Assembly (NCBI GenBank): GCA_040255445.1
Contig: JBDZUZ010000003.1
Location: 1 to 64,000, forward strand
Reading direction: 5' to 3'
Source: JBDZUZ01 sp040255445
Lineage (GTDB): Bacteria > Planctomycetota > Phycisphaerae > Phycisphaerales > UBA1924
Length of the DNA: 64,000 bases
In this document: one piece after another, positions 62,081-64,000 of the stretch
How the letters are laid out: every line of letters begins with the position of its first letter
Position numbering within the stretch: position 1 is the stretch's first letter
Notes under the pieces: generated by a model
The model's database searches: none
What the model saw: the letters and a program-made list of their open reading frames with translations, nothing else
Told to the model about the DNA's origin: nothing
Translations under genes and position numbers: made by a program

Positions 62081-62313
62081 GAAGTCATCCCTTCCGGTGC
62101 GCGATCCGCTCTCGCCCGCGGCGACCCGACCCATCGCATCAGAAGGACCGGCCACACCGCCACCACACCCGGAAGAAACAGCAATCGGACCGAACGCGGT
62201 GATGCGGCAGCGGCGGCGTTGATGACGGTGATCCCACGAAGCAGGAACGGGCCCGCAAAGAGCAGGCCGAGCGCAGCGTACACGGCGATGGTCAGCAGGA
62301 GTACCTGGGTCAT
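62077..62313 (-). CDS. Small two-segment membrane protein, first gene of the Rieske operon
   Basis: This is a 78-residue protein with two membrane segments (VLLLTIAVYAALGLLFAGPFLL, VRLLFLPGVVAVWPVLLMRW). It resembles short hypothetical proteins found beside Rieske/ferric-reductase genes. ATG 62313 (MTQVLLLTIAV) is preferred; an earlier in-frame start adds an implausible leader. Its stop overlaps the next gene start (ATGA). Confidence 0.55.
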   Translation of the reverse strand: MTQVLLLTIAVYAALGLLFAGPFLLRGITVINAAAAASPRSVRLLFLPGVVAVWPVLLMRWVGSPRARADRAPEGMTS

Positions 62314-62429
62314 AGCAGCAACCACGCTCACACCAATAACCGGTTCGGAAGACCGTACGGAGATTACCCGATGCCGCGAACCGGTGCCGGGTTGCATATC
62401 ACGGCGGATTGCAGGAAGGCCGTCAGACC

Positions 62430-64000
62430 TTAGCCATCCCCGGCCGTATCCAGGGACGCGATCGCCTGATCAAGCCGCCCGATCTCCGGGTTGTCCGCGC
62501 CCCCCTGAGCCGCCGCGGCGGCCTTCCGCTCAACAAGGAAGCCGCGGGCTTCATCGATCCGCCCAAGAGCCCGAAGCGCCGACGCGATCATTCGGCACAG
62601 ATCGACCGTGAGCGGATCCGCCGGCCCTCGGACCGAGACCGCCCGATCCAGGATCTCGTGCGCCTCGACGAGGCACTCCTCGTGCCTTGCCAGCTTCAGG
62701 AGCACGTACGCGTGGTTGGAGCGCAGCCGAAGGGAGTCCGGGTGATCGGGTCCGGCCAGCGAGATCATCGCCGCGGCCGCCTTCGCCGCCAGCGGTTCGG
62801 CGGGCTCGAACCGCTCCGTACGCAGATACAGACCGGCAAGACTGTTGTAGAGCATGACCCAGCGCGGATCCTGTTCCGGGAGACCCGTCTCGGCGGCCAC
62901 GAGCGTCTCCCTCAAGAGACTCTCGGCGTCCTCGGTCCGACCCATCCGCGTCCACAGGATCGCGAGTGTGCAGGCTGTGTTAATAGTGCTCTGGTGATCG
63001 GCGCCGAGGATCCGCCGCTTATCGGTCAGGGTCGCTGCATACAGGTCCGAAGCCTCGGCGTTCCGCCCCGCTTCCATGTACACCCCCGCGAGGTTGTGCG
63101 CAGTGGTGAGCGTCCTGGGGTGGTCCGCACCGAGCGCCCGCTGCTGGGCGTCGAGCACCTGGCGGAACATCGCGATCGCCTCGTCGAAGCGGTCCAGATC
63201 CTCGAGCAGCATCGCCAGGTTGTTCGCGGCCGTCAGCGTCGACTCGTGCTCGATCCCGAAGTGTTCGGCTCGCGCGGCGTGGATCTGCGCCAACTGGTCG
63301 GCGGCATCATTCGTGCGGCCCATCCGACCGTACAGCGTTGCAAGGTTCAACTGCACCGAGAGCGTTTCCGCGTGATCCGAGCCTCGGATACGCCTCGAGC
63401 GTTCCAGCAGCGGCTCGAGGATCTGGAGCGCTTCGGGGTAGCGAGCTCCGTGCGTCAGCACCGTAGCAACGCGTGCCTCGGCCCCGAGCGCGCGGTCGCT
63501 GTCAGCGCCGAAGTGGCGCGTGGCATGGTCGGCCGCCTCGCGGAACGTCGCCTCCGCCTGGTCAAGCGCTCCGATGCTCTCAAATGATGCGCCGATCGTG
63601 ATCAGCATGTCCGATGCCGCCTCTGGAACATCGGCCAACTCCGAACCCACACGTTGCTGCGCTCCCGCCAGGATCCCGCGCAGGAGCTCCGTGTCCTTCC
63701 CTTTCGCGAGCGCCGGATCAACGCCAGAGAAAATGCTCTGCGCGAAGACCGCCGCGGCATCCGAGCGCGCCCGTTGCGATTCGAGCCGCTCGGCGTTCTC
63801 GTGCTGCCGCACCGCGAACACCACCGCGCCCGCCGCCAGCGCGACGACCGCGGCCGCAACCAGCGCCACCGAGACCGACTCCACCCAGTGCCGACGCAGA
63901 AACTTCGCCGCCCGGTATCGCACCGAGGCCGGCCCCGCCTCGAGTGGCTCGTGCTGCAGGTACCGCCGGACATCCGCGGCGAGGCTCGGCACGCCGGGAT
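62430..64000 (-). CDS. TPR protein, C-terminal part, probably of a serine/threonine protein kinase; cut by window edge
   Basis: The visible 523 residues start with PSLAADVRRYLQHEPLEAGPASVRYRAAKFLRRHW, which is the usual segment following a Ser/Thr kinase domain in this group. One membrane segment follows (about residues 37-62), and then a large array of tetratricopeptide repeats (SIGALDQAEATFREAADHA, NNLAMLLEDLDRFDEAIAMFRQVLDAQQRALGADHPRTLTTAHNLAGVY and others). The open frame continues past base 64000, so the N-terminal kinase part is presumably outside. It is probably a membrane kinase with an exported TPR domain. Confidence 0.75.
   Translation of the reverse strand, partial: PGVPSLAADVRRYLQHEPLEAGPASVRYRAAKFLRRHWVESVSVALVAAAVVALAAGAVVFAVRQHENAERLESQRARSDAAAVFAQSIFSGVDPALAKGKDTELLRGILAGAQQRVGSELADVPEAASDMLITIGASFESIGALDQAEATFREAADHATRHFGADSDRALGAEARVATVLTHGARYPEALQILEPLLERSRRIRGSDHAETLSVQLNLATLYGRMGRTNDAADQLAQIHAARAEHFGIEHESTLTAANNLAMLLEDLDRFDEAIAMFRQVLDAQQRALGADHPRTLTTAHNLAGVYMEAGRNAEASDLYAATLTDKRRILGADHQSTINTACTLAILWTRMGRTEDAESLLRETLVAAETGLPEQDPRWVMLYNSLAGLYLRTERFEPAEPLAAKAAAAMISLAGPDHPDSLRLRSNHAYVLLKLARHEECLVEAHEILDRAVSVRGPADPLTVDLCRMIASALRALGRIDEARGFLVERKAAAAAQGGADNPEIGRLDQAIASLDTAGDG

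Overview
The window is high-GC bacterial DNA that most resembles Planctomycetota of the class Phycisphaerae. The main evidence is three exported proteins ending in PEP-CTERM-like tails (PAPGAAALLGLGG, a hydrophobic stretch, then RRRR), several small membrane proteins with planctomycete-style zinc ribbons (CPxC...CPECG), and a serine/threonine-kinase-type TPR protein at the right edge. No phage, plasmid, CRISPR or insertion sequence was found. This is mostly ordinary chromosome with one eroded island.

Layout. 0-1.8 kb: the 5' part of metH (cobalamin-dependent methionine synthase), rpmE (L31) and a tRNA-Asn(GUU) with its terminator. 1.8-4.7 kb: an island-like segment between the tRNA-Asn 3' end and a partial copy of it. 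It holds a transglutaminase-like protein and a truncated fragment of a DUF1156 DNA methylase. 4.8-9.3 kb: an SRPBCC protein, a frameshifted unknown gene, a membrane protein, a PEP-CTERM protein and a DUF2262 protein. 9.3-14 kb: an AbgT transporter, and a PadR regulator translationally coupled to a HAAS-domain membrane protein. 14-16.2 kb: two PEP-CTERM proteins, each with a strong terminator. 16.5-21 kb: DUF1801 proteins, an M28 peptidase and an NHL-type protein.

21.0-27.4 kb is the most interesting metabolic locus. It is a five-gene minus-strand operon encoding a citrate-synthase-like enzyme, an HD-domain protein, a fused homoaconitase/isopropylmalate isomerase, an isopropylmalate/homoisocitrate-type dehydrogenase and a PrpD-type dehydratase. 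The first four genes are joined by ATGA overlaps. Together they make a complete set for condensation, dehydration/rehydration and oxidative decarboxylation, i.e. a possible 2-oxo-acid chain-elongation (or citrate-analogue) pathway with unknown substrate.

27.7-39.7 kb: zinc-ribbon membrane proteins, an S41 protease, a DinB protein, an SDR gene broken by an amber codon, ppc, a DUF2256 protein divergent from an Fe-S cryptochrome/photolyase, LemA and a fumarylacetoacetase-family enzyme. 39.9-46 kb: a complete RND efflux system (outer-membrane factor, adaptor, pump). 46-50 kb: a DUF1801 protein with a histone-like tail, an orphan FecCD permease, an isolated atpC, smpB and a tandem pair of paralogous membrane proteins.

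50.2-57 kb is a manganese-type regulon: MntR, an OprB-like porin and a four-gene Mn/Zn/Fe ABC transporter. Both permeases carry a DtxR/MntR-like C-terminal domain. A shared palindrome (GTAGCC-NN-GGCTAC) lies upstream of both the porin and the binding protein and is a candidate MntR operator. 57-64 kb: a small membrane protein, an ArsR-like regulator coupled to a two-DTG aspartic-protease-like lipoprotein, a four-gene redox operon built around a Rieske/ferric-reductase protein, and the C-terminal part of a TPR protein (probably a kinase) cut by the window edge.
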